In this document: piece by piece, positions 26,631 to 35,881 of the stretch
How positions within the stretch are numbered: the first letter of the stretch is position 1
How the letters are laid out: the number at the start of each line of letters is the position of its first letter
Assembly (NCBI RefSeq): GCF_000738435.1
Contig: NZ_CP003984.1
Span: 620,001 to 684,000 of the forward strand
Direction of reading: 5' to 3'
DNA: 64,000 nt
Origin: Planktomarina temperata RCA23
Lineage (GTDB): Bacteria > Pseudomonadota > Alphaproteobacteria > Rhodobacterales > Rhodobacteraceae
The notes under the pieces: model-generated
The model's input: only the letters and a program-made list of their open reading frames with translations
Told to the model about the DNA's origin: nothing
The model's database searches: none
Made by a program: the position numbers and the translations under genes

Positions 26631-28778
26631 GTGGCTTTCAGAACGAAAATTGGATTAATCGCGTTTTGCGTGGGATTGAGCGCTTTGGGATGGTTGGCCT
26701 ACTCCAGTTGGCTGAACCGCATTGAAGCGCGCATTGCCCAACGGGTCACGCTAGACGGGCTTGAGCTGGACCATCCGTTGCAAATTTCGGTCAATGGTCG
26801 CGTGGTTACAGTGTCAGGATGGGTCAATTCTGAGGCAGAGCGTGCCCGGGTGTTGCGTCATTTGCACCCCCATGGGCCAGATATCACTGTGGCAGATCGC
26901 ATGTCGGTGTTGGCGGAGGCCCGCCCCTATGTGACACAAATCATCCGCGATGCGCAGGGGCTGCGGGTGTCAGGCTATGCCCCCAGCCAAGCGGCGCTTG
27001 AAGCGGTCGCGGCGCAGATTGGGGCAGGCGCTGCCGATTTGCAATTGGCCTCTGGCATATCCCAAGCGCGGTGGCGGGGGGCCATGGAAAGCGCCATCAA
27101 AAGCCTTTCGCATTTGCACTCTGCTACATTACGGCTTGAAGACAGCCAGCTTCATTTGACCGCCACGGCGCGATTGCCCGATGATGCGCAAGCGGCGCGT
27201 GCGGCTTTGCCGGCGGGATATGACAGCCAAGTGGAGATTGAGGTTCTTGACGACGGACAGCCCTTTGCGCTGTCGGTGCAGCTCTCACAGGGCCAGCTGA
27301 CGGCCATGGGAAAATTTCCGACGGGCGTATTGCCGCAAATTGTACCGGAAGACATCGGCAGGCCAGCGCGGGCGTTGCGCATTGAACAGGCGAGAATTGA
27401 CGATGCTGACGGCCAGTTTACCCAAGCCCTGCGGGCCGCTTTGAGGGCTATGGCACAGGTGCAATCAGGCCAGCTTGAAGTGTCAAAGGAGAGAATTGAG
27501 ATCACGGGCCTGGTCAACCGTGCGGGGCTATTGCGTGCTGAGCGCGCTTTGCGGAAAAGACCTGCGAACACTGAGCTGATGCGCCGCCTGGAAATTTACG
27601 ATGACGGCCAGCCGTTCTACCTCTTGGCGGAATTTGACGGCGCCGAAGTTCAGTTTCGCGGTAAGATCCCCTATGGGGTGAAGCTCTCTGCTTTGGCCAC
27701 ACGCTTTGAGGCACAGCGCTCCGAAAATTTGGTGCAGGCGGAGATCACGGACGGCGCGCGCGATTGGACAGGCGCCTTGGTTGCGGGTTTGGCTGGTTTG
27801 CGCGAGATGCAACATGGCCGTTTGATGGTGGCGCCGGGATCGCTTCACCTGTCGGGCACCGTAACCACGCCTGAAATACAGGCGAAAATCGAGGCGCATT
27901 TGGCGCAAAAGCCAGCGGAATTTTTGCTCACGCGCCGGTTTGATCTGGTGGATGATGGCACGCCGCCGGATTTCACACTTGCCTATGATGCCCAAAGCGG
28001 CGCACGCCTGTCCGGGAAATTGCCCAAGGGTTTGGATGCCGCGCAGATTACTCAGATTTTGCAGCTGCCCTATATTGAGGATACGGCCCAGGTGGGTTTG
28101 ATCGGACGGGCGGATTTTACGCGGCAGGTCTTAAGAGTTCTGGCGGATTGGCTGCGGCACTTTGAGCAGTTTGAGTTCCAGTATTCTGCAGGGCAGCTGG
28201 CCCTAAAGGGTGTGGCTGCGCCGGGTGTGGCAGCTGAGGGTTTGGCTGCAGCTTTGTCGTCGCGGTTTGTGATTGCCACTGAAATTTCGGAGGCTGGGCC
28301 GAGCGCGGATATCGGCGCAGAGCGCATTCATGCCCGAAGCGGGCTTTTGGAGCGCCGAGAGCCTGGGGCCTGGGTGCCGGTCTATAGTTTTGAGCCGACA
28401 GCCGCGCGGTGCAGCGCTGCCACATCGACTATTTTGGAGCAGGAACACCTCAGGTTCGGGGAGGGTCTTGCGCTCTTTGATGTCAGCGCCGCGCCCGCAT
28501 TGGCGCATTTGGCCGGGGTGATTGGTCATTGTTTGCGAAACTCTGCGCTGCGTGTTGACGCGGTCGATCATAGTTTTTCGATGCAAAGCGAGGCGGAGAA
28601 TGACCAACTCAGCCGGGCACGGGCCAGGGCTTTGGTCGCGGCATTAACCTCGCGCGGCCTGACCAAAGAGCGCATTCAGCCAAAGGGATTCGGAGATCGC
28701 AGGCCGCATGATACGCAACAGCTGTCCTTTGCGCAGCCTGCGGACCGCATTGAATTCATTTGGGACGAGCAGCCATGA
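26631..28778 (+). CDS. Large OmpA-family protein with repeated BON-like modules
   Basis: A 715-residue envelope protein. It starts at GTG with an N-terminal hydrophobic segment (~residues 7-27) acting as signal or anchor. The C-terminal ~120 residues (about 595-713) are an OmpA-like peptidoglycan-binding domain, with AENDQLSRARARALVAAL then QPKGFGDRRP. Between lie about four related modules. Each pairs a DDGQPF...G.FP.GV element (207-233, 324-350, 440-468) with a LxxLxxGxLxLxxxxLxLxG element (~155-180, 270-295, 385-412, 500-530). These resemble BON/Slam-type folds. The function is unknown. Confidence 0.8.
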   Translation: MAFRTKIGLIAFCVGLSALGWLAYSSWLNRIEARIAQRVTLDGLELDHPLQISVNGRVVTVSGWVNSEAERARVLRHLHPHGPDITVADRMSVLAEARPYVTQIIRDAQGLRVSGYAPSQAALEAVAAQIGAGAADLQLASGISQARWRGAMESAIKSLSHLHSATLRLEDSQLHLTATARLPDDAQAARAALPAGYDSQVEIEVLDDGQPFALSVQLSQGQLTAMGKFPTGVLPQIVPEDIGRPARALRIEQARIDDADGQFTQALRAALRAMAQVQSGQLEVSKERIEITGLVNRAGLLRAERALRKRPANTELMRRLEIYDDGQPFYLLAEFDGAEVQFRGKIPYGVKLSALATRFEAQRSENLVQAEITDGARDWTGALVAGLAGLREMQHGRLMVAPGSLHLSGTVTTPEIQAKIEAHLAQKPAEFLLTRRFDLVDDGTPPDFTLAYDAQSGARLSGKLPKGLDAAQITQILQLPYIEDTAQVGLIGRADFTRQVLRVLADWLRHFEQFEFQYSAGQLALKGVAAPGVAAEGLAAALSSRFVIATEISEAGPSADIGAERIHARSGLLERREPGAWVPVYSFEPTAARCSAATSTILEQEHLRFGEGLALFDVSAAPALAHLAGVIGHCLRNSALRVDAVDHSFSMQSEAENDQLSRARARALVAALTSRGLTKERIQPKGFGDRRPHDTQQLSFAQPADRIEFIWDEQP

Positions 28779-28802
28779 AACGATCACAGGGGGCGCGCGC
28801 GC

Positions 28803-29246
28803 ATGTTTGAAGGTTGGATGTTTCTTGTGACCGAAATTTGGGTCCTGCTTGTGTTGGCGGGTCTGTTGGGGTTGTTTTGTGGCTGGATCATCTGGGGATT
28901 TGGCAAGAAAGGCAGAGCGCTTAACCCAGAGGATGCTGCCGTCGCGGGTAAAACTCTCCCGCCTTTGGAGCCCCAAGCGGAGCCGGGCCCGCCTGCCTTA
29001 CCGCCGGGCTTTGATTTAGACAATACACCCGATGATCTGCGGCGGATTAGAGGTATTGGTCCAAAAATCGAGGCGCAATGTCATCGGCTCGGCATTTATT
29101 CCTACGCGCAAATTGCCGCTTGGACTGCTGAAGATATTGCCCATATTGATGCACAGCTGCGTGGATTTGAAGGCCGGGCCAGCCGAGACGATTGGGTGTC
29201 TGAGGCAAAAGCCTTGATGGTTGAGAAAGGCCAGTCTCAGTCCTAG
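28803..29246 (+). CDS. Membrane-tethered helix-hairpin-helix protein
   Basis: A 147-residue protein with one N-terminal membrane helix (~residues 7-30, EIWVLLVLAGLLGLFCGWII). A short Pro/Glu-rich linker follows, then a helix-hairpin-helix-like domain near 80-140 (DDLRRIRGIGPKIEAQCHRLGIYSYAQIAAWTAED). This domain recurs in proteins of unclear role, including C-terminal extensions of NADH dehydrogenase subunit E. It lies 24 bases after the OmpA gene and is probably co-transcribed. Its TAG overlaps the convergent DUF1244 stop as a shared CTAG. The function is unknown. Confidence 0.75.
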   Translation: MFEGWMFLVTEIWVLLVLAGLLGLFCGWIIWGFGKKGRALNPEDAAVAGKTLPPLEPQAEPGPPALPPGFDLDNTPDDLRRIRGIGPKIEAQCHRLGIYSYAQIAAWTAEDIAHIDAQLRGFEGRASRDDWVSEAKALMVEKGQSQS

Positions 29247-29536
29247 TCGTGGCTCTTGGCAAATTTTGCCTGGGCGTCTGGGCTGGCTTCGGTTTGATGC
29301 GCGTCTTTCCAGCGCTCAAACGGCATACCATAGAAAGTTTCGCGCGCCTCTGCTTTGCTCATTTCAACACCAGCCTCTTGTGCCGCTTCCTGATACCAAC
29401 GCGACAGGCAATTGCGGCAAAATCCTGTAAGATTCATCATATCAATGTTCTGCACATCCGGGCGGTCTTGGATGAGATGTTGCTGCAGGCGGCGGAAGGC
29501 GGCGGCTTCAAGTTCTAATTTTAGTTGCGCGTCCAT
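29243..29536 (-). CDS. DUF1244-family small protein
   Basis: A 97-residue protein with the conserved family core: RLQQHLIQDRPDVQNIDMMN, then LTGFCRNCLSRWYQEAA with a CxxC pair, then the ARETFYGMPFERWK block. The start at 29536 has AAGGA at a good distance; an ATG at 29545 overlaps the preceding hydrolase stop but has poor spacing. The CxxC could bind metal, but function is unknown. It follows the N-formylglutamate amidohydrolase in one operon. Confidence 0.85.
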   Translation of the reverse strand: MDAQLKLELEAAAFRRLQQHLIQDRPDVQNIDMMNLTGFCRNCLSRWYQEAAQEAGVEMSKAEARETFYGMPFERWKDAHQTEASPDAQAKFAKSHD

Positions 29537-29541
29537 AGGGG

Positions 29542-30297
29542 TCATCCTTGTGATGGGGGGTGCGATTGCACCTCTGCCAGGGCCGATTGTAGGAGGGGCG
29601 CCAAAAGCGCGGCCCAAACTTCTTGGTCCTTGGAAGTTTCGATTAAATCATTTCTGACTTCAATCAAGATATTGAGCCGTCCCTGACGCAGGGCGTGGCG
29701 ATCGATGCTGTCGCCGGGCAAATGCCCATCATAGGGCTCATTGATGCCAACGGTCAGATCTCCACGCGCTTGCAATCGTGCGATAAACGGATCGGCCAGG
29801 CGGCGGTCGTCGGCAAAGAGGATGCCGATGTCCCAAGGCCGTTTTGGCCGGCCGACAAGCTGCGGCGTGAAGGAGTGAATGGCAACAATGGCAGGGTCGG
29901 ATGCAGCGAGCTTGGCATAGGCCGCATGATAGGGGCGGTGATAGGCCTCGAGCCGGCGCGTAATTTCAACCGCATCGGCGTTGCGATTTGCAGGAATTAG
30001 GCTGCCGTCATAGAGCTTCATGAGCAAAGTAGGATCATCTTCTCCACGGTTGGGATCAATCACCAAGCGGGAGAAATTGCTGCATAAGACGGGCGCTTTT
30101 AGGTGCCTTCCCAGCGCAAGGCTAAGCCCTTTGGCCCCCACGTCGTAAGCAATATGGCGGTTCATATCATCGGCCGGCAATCCCAGGCTGCCGTTGTTTA
30201 TCTCCGGCGGCACGCGATTGGCTGCGTGATCACATGTAATAAGCCATGGCCCTTTATGTTCGGGTCCTGTAATGGAAAATGGGTATTCGTCGCTCAT
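29542..30297 (-). CDS. N-formylglutamate amidohydrolase family protein
   Basis: A 251-residue zinc hydrolase of the HutG/FGase family, which releases formate from N-formylglutamate in histidine degradation. The core HSFTPQLVGRPKRPWDIGIL near residues 138-157 and TCDHAANRVPPEI near 20-33 are typical. DPNRGEDDPTLLMKLYD near 95-111 also fits. No other hut genes are near, so the substrate may differ. It is first in a minus-strand pair with DUF1244 and divergent from pyk. Confidence 0.88.
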   Translation of the reverse strand: MSDEYPFSITGPEHKGPWLITCDHAANRVPPEINNGSLGLPADDMNRHIAYDVGAKGLSLALGRHLKAPVLCSNFSRLVIDPNRGEDDPTLLMKLYDGSLIPANRNADAVEITRRLEAYHRPYHAAYAKLAASDPAIVAIHSFTPQLVGRPKRPWDIGILFADDRRLADPFIARLQARGDLTVGINEPYDGHLPGDSIDRHALRQGRLNILIEVRNDLIETSKDQEVWAALLAPLLQSALAEVQSHPPSQG

Positions 30298-30383
30298 GCC
30301 CCCTCTTAGCTGAGTTGCACAGGGATGTGAATTGGGGCATTAGGGGCTCAACATGATAGCGGTAACATAAAAGAGTTCTTTGC

Positions 30384-31832
30384 ATGAAACGTGATAGAAA
30401 CGTAAAAATCGTCGCCACACTGGGTCCGGCGTCAAATGATTATGACATGATCCGGGCTTTACACGAGGCGGGTGCAGATGTGTTTCGTCTGAATATGTCC
30501 CATGGGGATCATTCGGAAATTGCCGCACGCCATGCGATCATTCGGCAGGTTGAGAAAGATCTGAACAGTCCAATCGCGATCTTGGCTGATCTGCAAGGAC
30601 CAAAGCTGCGGGTTGGAACCTTTGAAAAGGGCGAAGAAGATTTGCTCACCGGAGCAGCTTTTCGTTTAGACTTGCAAGATCTTCCGGGTGATATCAATCG
30701 CGTGACCCTCCCGCATCCTGAGATTTTTCAGGCGTTGGAGCCGGGTGCACGGCTCTTGGTCAATGATGGCAAGATTCGCCTGAAGGTGCAAAGCTGTGGC
30801 CCTGATTTTGCGGAATGTGTGGTCGAAGCTGGCGGCATGATTTCAAACCGCAAGGGTGTGAACGTGCCGGATGTGGTTTTGCCGCTCAAAGCCCTTTCTG
30901 CCAAGGATAGGGCAGATCTGGAGTTTGCCTGCAATTTGGGCGTCGATTGGCTGGCTCTGTCCTTTGTGCAGCGCCCTGAAGATGTCTATGAGGCGCGTGC
31001 TTTGGCCAATGGTCGGGCTGCTGTTTTGTCGAAGATTGAAAAACCTGCGGCAGTGACGGCCTTTGATGAGATTTTGCGCGTTAGCGACGGGATCATGGTA
31101 GCACGCGGCGATCTGGGGGTCGAGCTTCCGGTGCAGGCGGTTCCGCCTATCCAAAAACAATTGGTGCGCAAATGCCGGGCGGCTGCAAAGCCCGTGATTG
31201 TCGCCACGCAGATGCTGGAAAGTATGATCGAAAGCCCCATGCCGACCCGCGCTGAGGTCAGCGACGTTGCCAATTCGATCTATGAAGGCACAGACGCGAT
31301 CATGCTTTCGGCGGAATCGGCTGCCGGTCTATTTCCCATTGAAGCGGTCACCACGATGAACAATGTGGCCATCGAGGTCGAGCGTGACCCAACCTATACG
31401 GCGATTTTAGAGGCCAGTCGGAGTGTGCAGGGCAAATCTGTGGCCGATAGCATTGTGGCGGCTGCGCGGGAAATTGCCGAAACGACCGATGTTAAAGCGA
31501 TTGCATGCTTTACCTCGTCGGGCACAACTGCCAGTTTAACCGCGCGGGAACGTCCACGGGTGCCGATCATTGCTTTGACGGCAAATATCAGTACCGCGCG
31601 GCGTTTGAGCCTGACCTGGGGCACGAATTGCGTGATCACCGGGCCGGTAGATCGCTTTAAGACGGCGGTTGTGGCGGCCGTACGGGCCGCAGTCAGCCAA
31701 GGTTTTGCCGAAGAGAGCGATCAAATCACCGTGACAGCTGGGGTTCCGTTTAACCAAGCTGGAACAACGAATATTCTGCGCGTTGCGCCTTGTGAGGAGC
31801 GGTTGATCTTCCGATCTGAACCGGACAGCTAA
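30384..31832 (+). CDS. pyk: Pyruvate kinase
   Basis: Last step of glycolysis, phosphoenolpyruvate plus ADP to pyruvate plus ATP. The 482-residue protein opens RNVKIVATLGPASND. It carries SFVQRPEDV, the catalytic SKIEKPAAV, ARGDLGVELP and the signature MLESMIESPMPTRAEVSDVA. The C-terminal domain is full length. The stop TAA overlaps the ATG of a small membrane-protein gene (TAATG). Confidence 0.97.
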   Translation: MKRDRNVKIVATLGPASNDYDMIRALHEAGADVFRLNMSHGDHSEIAARHAIIRQVEKDLNSPIAILADLQGPKLRVGTFEKGEEDLLTGAAFRLDLQDLPGDINRVTLPHPEIFQALEPGARLLVNDGKIRLKVQSCGPDFAECVVEAGGMISNRKGVNVPDVVLPLKALSAKDRADLEFACNLGVDWLALSFVQRPEDVYEARALANGRAAVLSKIEKPAAVTAFDEILRVSDGIMVARGDLGVELPVQAVPPIQKQLVRKCRAAAKPVIVATQMLESMIESPMPTRAEVSDVANSIYEGTDAIMLSAESAAGLFPIEAVTTMNNVAIEVERDPTYTAILEASRSVQGKSVADSIVAAAREIAETTDVKAIACFTSSGTTASLTARERPRVPIIALTANISTARRLSLTWGTNCVITGPVDRFKTAVVAAVRAAVSQGFAEESDQITVTAGVPFNQAGTTNILRVAPCEERLIFRSEPDS

Positions 31833-32062
31833 TGGATTCAAATTTGGCTTTAATGATCGCCGGTGGCATTATTTTATCCATATTTGGTGTCATTAGTGCG
31901 CTCAATGCGTCGATTGAGGACCGCTCGGCACGTTTGGGGCAAGGTCTGTTTATCCTGGGGATCGGGATGGTGGCTTGGTCATGGATCATGGCGCCCGATG
32001 GGCTGACACTTTCTGATATTCCGCAGGCCTTTTTGATCGCTTTGGTGTCTTTGGTGAAATAG
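31832..32062 (+). CDS. Small two-helix membrane protein after pyk
   Basis: A 76-residue protein whose ATG shares an A with the pyk TAA. Two hydrophobic helices are visible, residues ~5-25 and ~37-54 (GLFILGIGMVAWSW), with the acidic/basic turn IEDRSARLGQ between them. A third weak hydrophobic tail follows. I do not recognise a family; the translational coupling suggests co-expression with pyk, but not a shared function. Confidence 0.65.
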   Translation: MDSNLALMIAGGIILSIFGVISALNASIEDRSARLGQGLFILGIGMVAWSWIMAPDGLTLSDIPQAFLIALVSLVK

Positions 32063-32175
32063 CATTTACCGCTTGCTCTTGCAGGCATTCGCGCCTAAAA
32101 GCCAAGCTCTAACGCGGGACCGGCCAAAAGTGGCATGCCGAGTCGCGCGCTCACGTTCTAAAATAGGAGATCGAA

Positions 32176-32376
32176 ATGCCCAAAATGAAGACCAAGTCGA
32201 GCGCAAAAAAGCGCTTCAAGGTGTCAGCGACCGGTAAGGTCATGGCGGCACAAGCTGGCAAACGCCACGGTATGATCAAACGTACTCGTAAATTCATTCG
32301 TGACGCCCGCGGCACGACCACTCTGTCTGCTCCTGACGCGAAGATCGTCAAGAGCTACATGCCCTACGACCGCTAA
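32176..32376 (+). CDS. rpmI: 50S ribosomal protein L35
   Basis: A 66-residue highly basic protein with the L35 signature [21 protein letters not shown]. The ATG at 32176 follows TAGGAGA. It is 14 bases upstream of rplT as in most bacteria, but infC is not just upstream. Confidence 0.97.
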   Translation: MPKMKTKSSAKKRFKVSATGKVMAAQAGKRHGMIKRTRKFIRDARGTTTLSAPDAKIVKSYMPYDR

Positions 32377-32390
32377 GGAGGTTCACAGAG

Positions 32391-32753
32391 ATGTCACGTG
32401 TTAAAGGTGGGACAGTAACCCACGCCCGTCACAAGAAAATCATTAAAGCTGCCAAAGGCTATTCTGGCCGCCGGAAGAATCTGTTCAAAACAGCGACCCA
32501 GGCCGTCGATAAGGCCAACCAATACGCCACGCGCGACCGGAAGGCCCGCAAGCGTAATTTCCGTAGCCTGTGGATCCAGCGTATCAATGCAGCATGCCGG
32601 AGCCATGATGAGACTTTGTCTTACAGCCGTTTCATCAACGGTCTGTCCTTGGCTGGTATCGAAGTGGATCGCAAAGTTTTGGCTGATCTGGCCGTACACG
32701 AACCTGACGCTTTTGGCGCAATCGTGACCAAAGCGCAGGCTGCGCTGGCTTAA
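32391..32753 (+). CDS. rplT: 50S ribosomal protein L20
   Basis: A 120-residue protein binding 23S rRNA early in assembly. It begins [16 protein letters not shown] and carries the typical [12 protein letters not shown] and [26 protein letters not shown] precedes the ATG. A strong terminator follows the stop. Confidence 0.98.
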   Translation: MSRVKGGTVTHARHKKIIKAAKGYSGRRKNLFKTATQAVDKANQYATRDRKARKRNFRSLWIQRINAACRSHDETLSYSRFINGLSLAGIEVDRKVLADLAVHEPDAFGAIVTKAQAALA

Positions 32754-32778
32754 ACCAGCCTTCAACAGAATTTGGATG

Positions 32779-32816
32779 CAGCCTCGGAGTGACTCCGGGG
32801 CTGTTTTCGTTTTTAT
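32779..32816 (+). terminator. Intrinsic terminator of the rpmI-rplT unit
   Basis: Stem CAGCCTCGGA/TCCGGGGCTG (one G-T pair) with a short loop, followed by TTTTCGTTTTTA. It lies 26 bases after the rplT stop. Confidence 0.85.
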
Positions 32817-32959
32817 TCCGGCGGTGCCAGTCGGTTAGATTATTTTACTAAAATTTTTGACAACTGCGTCCCGGAGGGTTAACCTCTTATATATTTTAAA
32901 GATTTATTTTGTCACCCATCAGGCTGTGACGCTAATTTTATTCAGAATTTGGATTTCCT

Positions 32960-35311
32960 ATGGTTCGTTTTATTTCAGCTCCTATTTTATACTGCATGGT
33001 TTCTACGGTGCTTGTTCCAATCAGCGCCGAAGCTCAAGACTTTAAGCGTTCATTCTGGCTGCACAGTGCATTGGCCCAAGCGACTGAGACTCGACAGGCG
33101 CCGTTCACCGTGTCGCTTGCCTCTGGTCTCAATAGTGTGATCGGCAATGCGGCAATGGCCGGCATTGGGTTGTCTGTGGTGGGCGCCCTTGCTCTGGGCC
33201 AAACGGATCAAGTCTCGGGCGCTGGGGGAAGCCTGTCGCAAAACGCGCTTCCCACGGGCGATTACCGCGACACGACGCAAGGGGCCTATGGCACCGAATA
33301 CCGCTACAATGCCAATTTGGCGCAATTAAATGTATTGCCGCTCAACAATTATGGTTACGACGGAACTGGGATCAATGTCGCGGTGGTGGATTCTGGTATC
33401 GACGCCAGTCACCCTGAATTTCTGAATTCGACGATCCGTGGCTATGATTTTTCCAATAGCGCAACTGGCTATGGTGGCGATCCAAATGGGCATGGAACGC
33501 ATGTGGCGTCGATTATTGCCGGTGATGCGGATGGTACCGGAATGCGCGGGGTGGCCTATGATGCCACTCTTTATTCTTATCGGGTAGATGCAGATGGGGA
33601 CGGAACTTTTGAAGCGCTCAACACCGATTCTCGAACTGCAGCTGTTGCGCGCCGCCATATCACGGACAATATTCAAGTCTCAAACAACAGCTGGGGCAGG
33701 AAAGGGGACGTGACCAGCTATACGAACAGCCAAGTGCGCAGCTCTTATCGTCTTAGTATTGCGGCTTTTGCTGATGCGCAGGCGGCTGGCACGCTCTTCG
33801 TTGTTGCGGCGGGCAATTCTGGCAATTCTGAGGTGTCCATAGATGGCGGGTTGCCTTATCATGCGCCTGAGCTTGTTGATGCTTGGCTGGTGGTTGTTGC
33901 ATCAGATGAGAATGGAGTGGAAACCGGATTCACCAATCGCTGCGGCGTGGCGGCGGCTTTTTGTGTGACGGCTCCGGGCAATCGAGTTCTGGCGGCTGAT
34001 GCGGGAACCACTGGCTATGTCTCCTTGAGTGGCACGTCTATGGCCGCGCCTTTCGTCAGCGGACTTGCGGCAGCTTTGATGGAAAAATTCCCAAACCTCA
34101 CACCAAAACAGATTGCCACACGGATCAAAACCACCGCCTCACTTGCGCCTCTTAAGGGTTTTTTTGGCGAGACATTGGCGAATGACGGGACCGCCGCTAT
34201 GGAGGCAATTTTCGGTCACGGTTTGGTAGATTCTGGCGCTGCCGCCGCTCAGATTGGCAATTTAACCTATGCTTTGGGACCTGACGTGAGCCGGGGTCAG
34301 GACTTGAGCCAATCAAAACTAGCGCTCCCGGCCGGCGTGGGGCGCGATCTGGCCAAACAAATCATGGCCGATGATTTTGTAGTGTTTGATTCCTTTGATA
34401 ATGCCATGTTCACCGTTTCAGGATCCCAGGTCTTTGAAGCAGCGGCTGCGGGCTTTGTGCCGAGCTACGGTGCAGGTTCCGCAACAATTGATGCGATAGG
34501 TGGCAGCGTTAAGGCCCGTCGTGCCTTACACAGCCAGCCAAAAGAACAGCTGATTTTCAGCTTTTTGCAGCAGGGAGATACTCCAATCACTGCGGATTAT
34601 TGGCAGGGGATGGCGGCTTTATTCGCGCCGCAACCCTTCGTGGTCCCGGCCGCTAAGCTGCGCATGAGTTGGGAGTGCCGCCAGGGTTCCATATCATCTT
34701 TGATGCCGTTTTTATCTTTTGGCAGCGGCGCTTTAGGGCAAGGGTCGGATCGATCTCTTGAGATTGGTTTGGCAAGTAAGGTTCGGCTTGGCGGGGCGAT
34801 AGATCTGATCTCTTCGATTTCAGTTGGCGAGCAGGCGATTAATTTCGGTCTGGACGATCAAAGCGATCTTATCGGGCTTGTGAAAGCTGAATTCGGGGTG
34901 AACGCAACTCTCAACGCGGCCAATCGATTTTTCTTGCGCTATGAACAAAGCCGATATTCCGACAGGGCGGCCACTGAGTCTGACTTTGGCATGTCCGCGG
35001 CGCGGGCAGACAGTTGGATGATGGGTGTCGAAACGCAGCTACCGGAGGCGGATTTAACGGTGGGTGTGCGAAATGACTACGCATTGTCACAGGGGACCGT
35101 GTCGCTCATGACGCCGGCCAGCATGTTGAAAGATGGGACAATTCTATATGATCATAAATCATATGGCCTTGACCGATCTGTGCGGCTGCGCCCCTTCGTG
35201 GCGGTGCAGCATGACACATACGGCGGGACGCTGAATTTTGGGGCACGTTTTGGCTCTTGGGACAGGTCAGATTTGGAGGGGGTCGAATTAAGCTTTTCGC
35301 GTCAATTTTAA
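32960..35311 (+). CDS. Subtilisin-like serine protease (S8) autotransporter
   Basis: A 783-residue secreted protease. An N-terminal signal peptide (VRFISAPILYCMVSTVLVPISAEA) is followed by a glycine/alanine-rich pre-domain. The catalytic triad is D144 (VAVVDSGIDASHPEF), H178 (NGHGTHVASI) and S360 (LSGTSMAAPFVSG), with N286 of the oxyanion hole (AAGNSGN). The C-terminal ~220 residues alternate polar and hydrophobic residues and end in F (LSFSRQF), as in autotransporter beta-barrels. It would be exposed on or released from the cell surface. Its 3' end overlaps the next gene. Confidence 0.87.
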   Translation: MVRFISAPILYCMVSTVLVPISAEAQDFKRSFWLHSALAQATETRQAPFTVSLASGLNSVIGNAAMAGIGLSVVGALALGQTDQVSGAGGSLSQNALPTGDYRDTTQGAYGTEYRYNANLAQLNVLPLNNYGYDGTGINVAVVDSGIDASHPEFLNSTIRGYDFSNSATGYGGDPNGHGTHVASIIAGDADGTGMRGVAYDATLYSYRVDADGDGTFEALNTDSRTAAVARRHITDNIQVSNNSWGRKGDVTSYTNSQVRSSYRLSIAAFADAQAAGTLFVVAAGNSGNSEVSIDGGLPYHAPELVDAWLVVVASDENGVETGFTNRCGVAAAFCVTAPGNRVLAADAGTTGYVSLSGTSMAAPFVSGLAAALMEKFPNLTPKQIATRIKTTASLAPLKGFFGETLANDGTAAMEAIFGHGLVDSGAAAAQIGNLTYALGPDVSRGQDLSQSKLALPAGVGRDLAKQIMADDFVVFDSFDNAMFTVSGSQVFEAAAAGFVPSYGAGSATIDAIGGSVKARRALHSQPKEQLIFSFLQQGDTPITADYWQGMAALFAPQPFVVPAAKLRMSWECRQGSISSLMPFLSFGSGALGQGSDRSLEIGLASKVRLGGAIDLISSISVGEQAINFGLDDQSDLIGLVKAEFGVNATLNAANRFFLRYEQSRYSDRAATESDFGMSAARADSWMMGVETQLPEADLTVGVRNDYALSQGTVSLMTPASMLKDGTILYDHKSYGLDRSVRLRPFVAVQHDTYGGTLNFGARFGSWDRSDLEGVELSFSRQF

Positions 35312-35715
35312 CGTCTGCCTTTTTGCTCAATTGCAGCGCAGATCCGCAAGCCAATGATTTTGGCTTTGTGGAATGGACAATCACATCTGATTTTCTTCCT
35401 GAGGGACAACGTCTGACCGCAGAGCAAATACGGGATGTGCAGGATTGCTTGGATTTGCCCATCTCGGGAGAACCCACGGTCTACGCCAGCAATATTCTTG
35501 GCAACGCAGCTGTGGAAGGTGAATTGACGATTGAGCACTTGGACGCCAAGGGCGCAGAGGTCATTGTGACCTACAAACAGGGCTCGGGAATGGGGGCCAC
35601 GGTGCTCAACCAGCGTTTGATCATGCTGAACGTGCCGAAGGATGTGTCGGTTAAAAGCTTCAAAATCATCTATCCCGAGCCGCTTGCTGTCAAAAAAACT
35701 ATGCGAAGAAAATGA
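35257..35715 (+). CDS. Small exported protein of unknown function, possible ATT start
   Basis: Frame open from a TTG at 35257, but the convincing ribosome site GGAGG (35275-35279) lies seven bases before an ATT at 35287. From there the protein reads (M)KLFASILTSAFLLNCSADPQ, a textbook signal peptide, possibly a lipoprotein (cysteine after LLN, not a canonical lipobox). The mature ~125 residues show no family I recognise; IEHLDAKGAEVIVTYKQGSG suggests beta structure. It begins inside the protease gene, so translation is coupled to it. The TTG start adds ten residues without a good ribosome site. Confidence 0.6.
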   Translation: MGQVRFGGGRIKLFASILTSAFLLNCSADPQANDFGFVEWTITSDFLPEGQRLTAEQIRDVQDCLDLPISGEPTVYASNILGNAAVEGELTIEHLDAKGAEVIVTYKQGSGMGATVLNQRLIMLNVPKDVSVKSFKIIYPEPLAVKKTMRRK

Positions 35716-35881
35716 CGCTAAGATTTCCCGAAGCGCTCGCAATACTCCAAAGGTCACTGCATATTTTGCCCTTCAACCTTTCCTCAGGGCGCTGTGCTTT
35801 CCAGGGCTCTTGATGTTGGAGATCGCGCCTTACGGCGCTTTTACCCTTGGCGGGTCGCTCGAATTCCATCATACGACGGTG

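Noticed and set aside
32100-32175. Looked for infC ahead of rpmI
   Set aside because: No IF-3 coding sequence is present upstream; infC is probably elsewhere, which is common enough in alphaproteobacteria.
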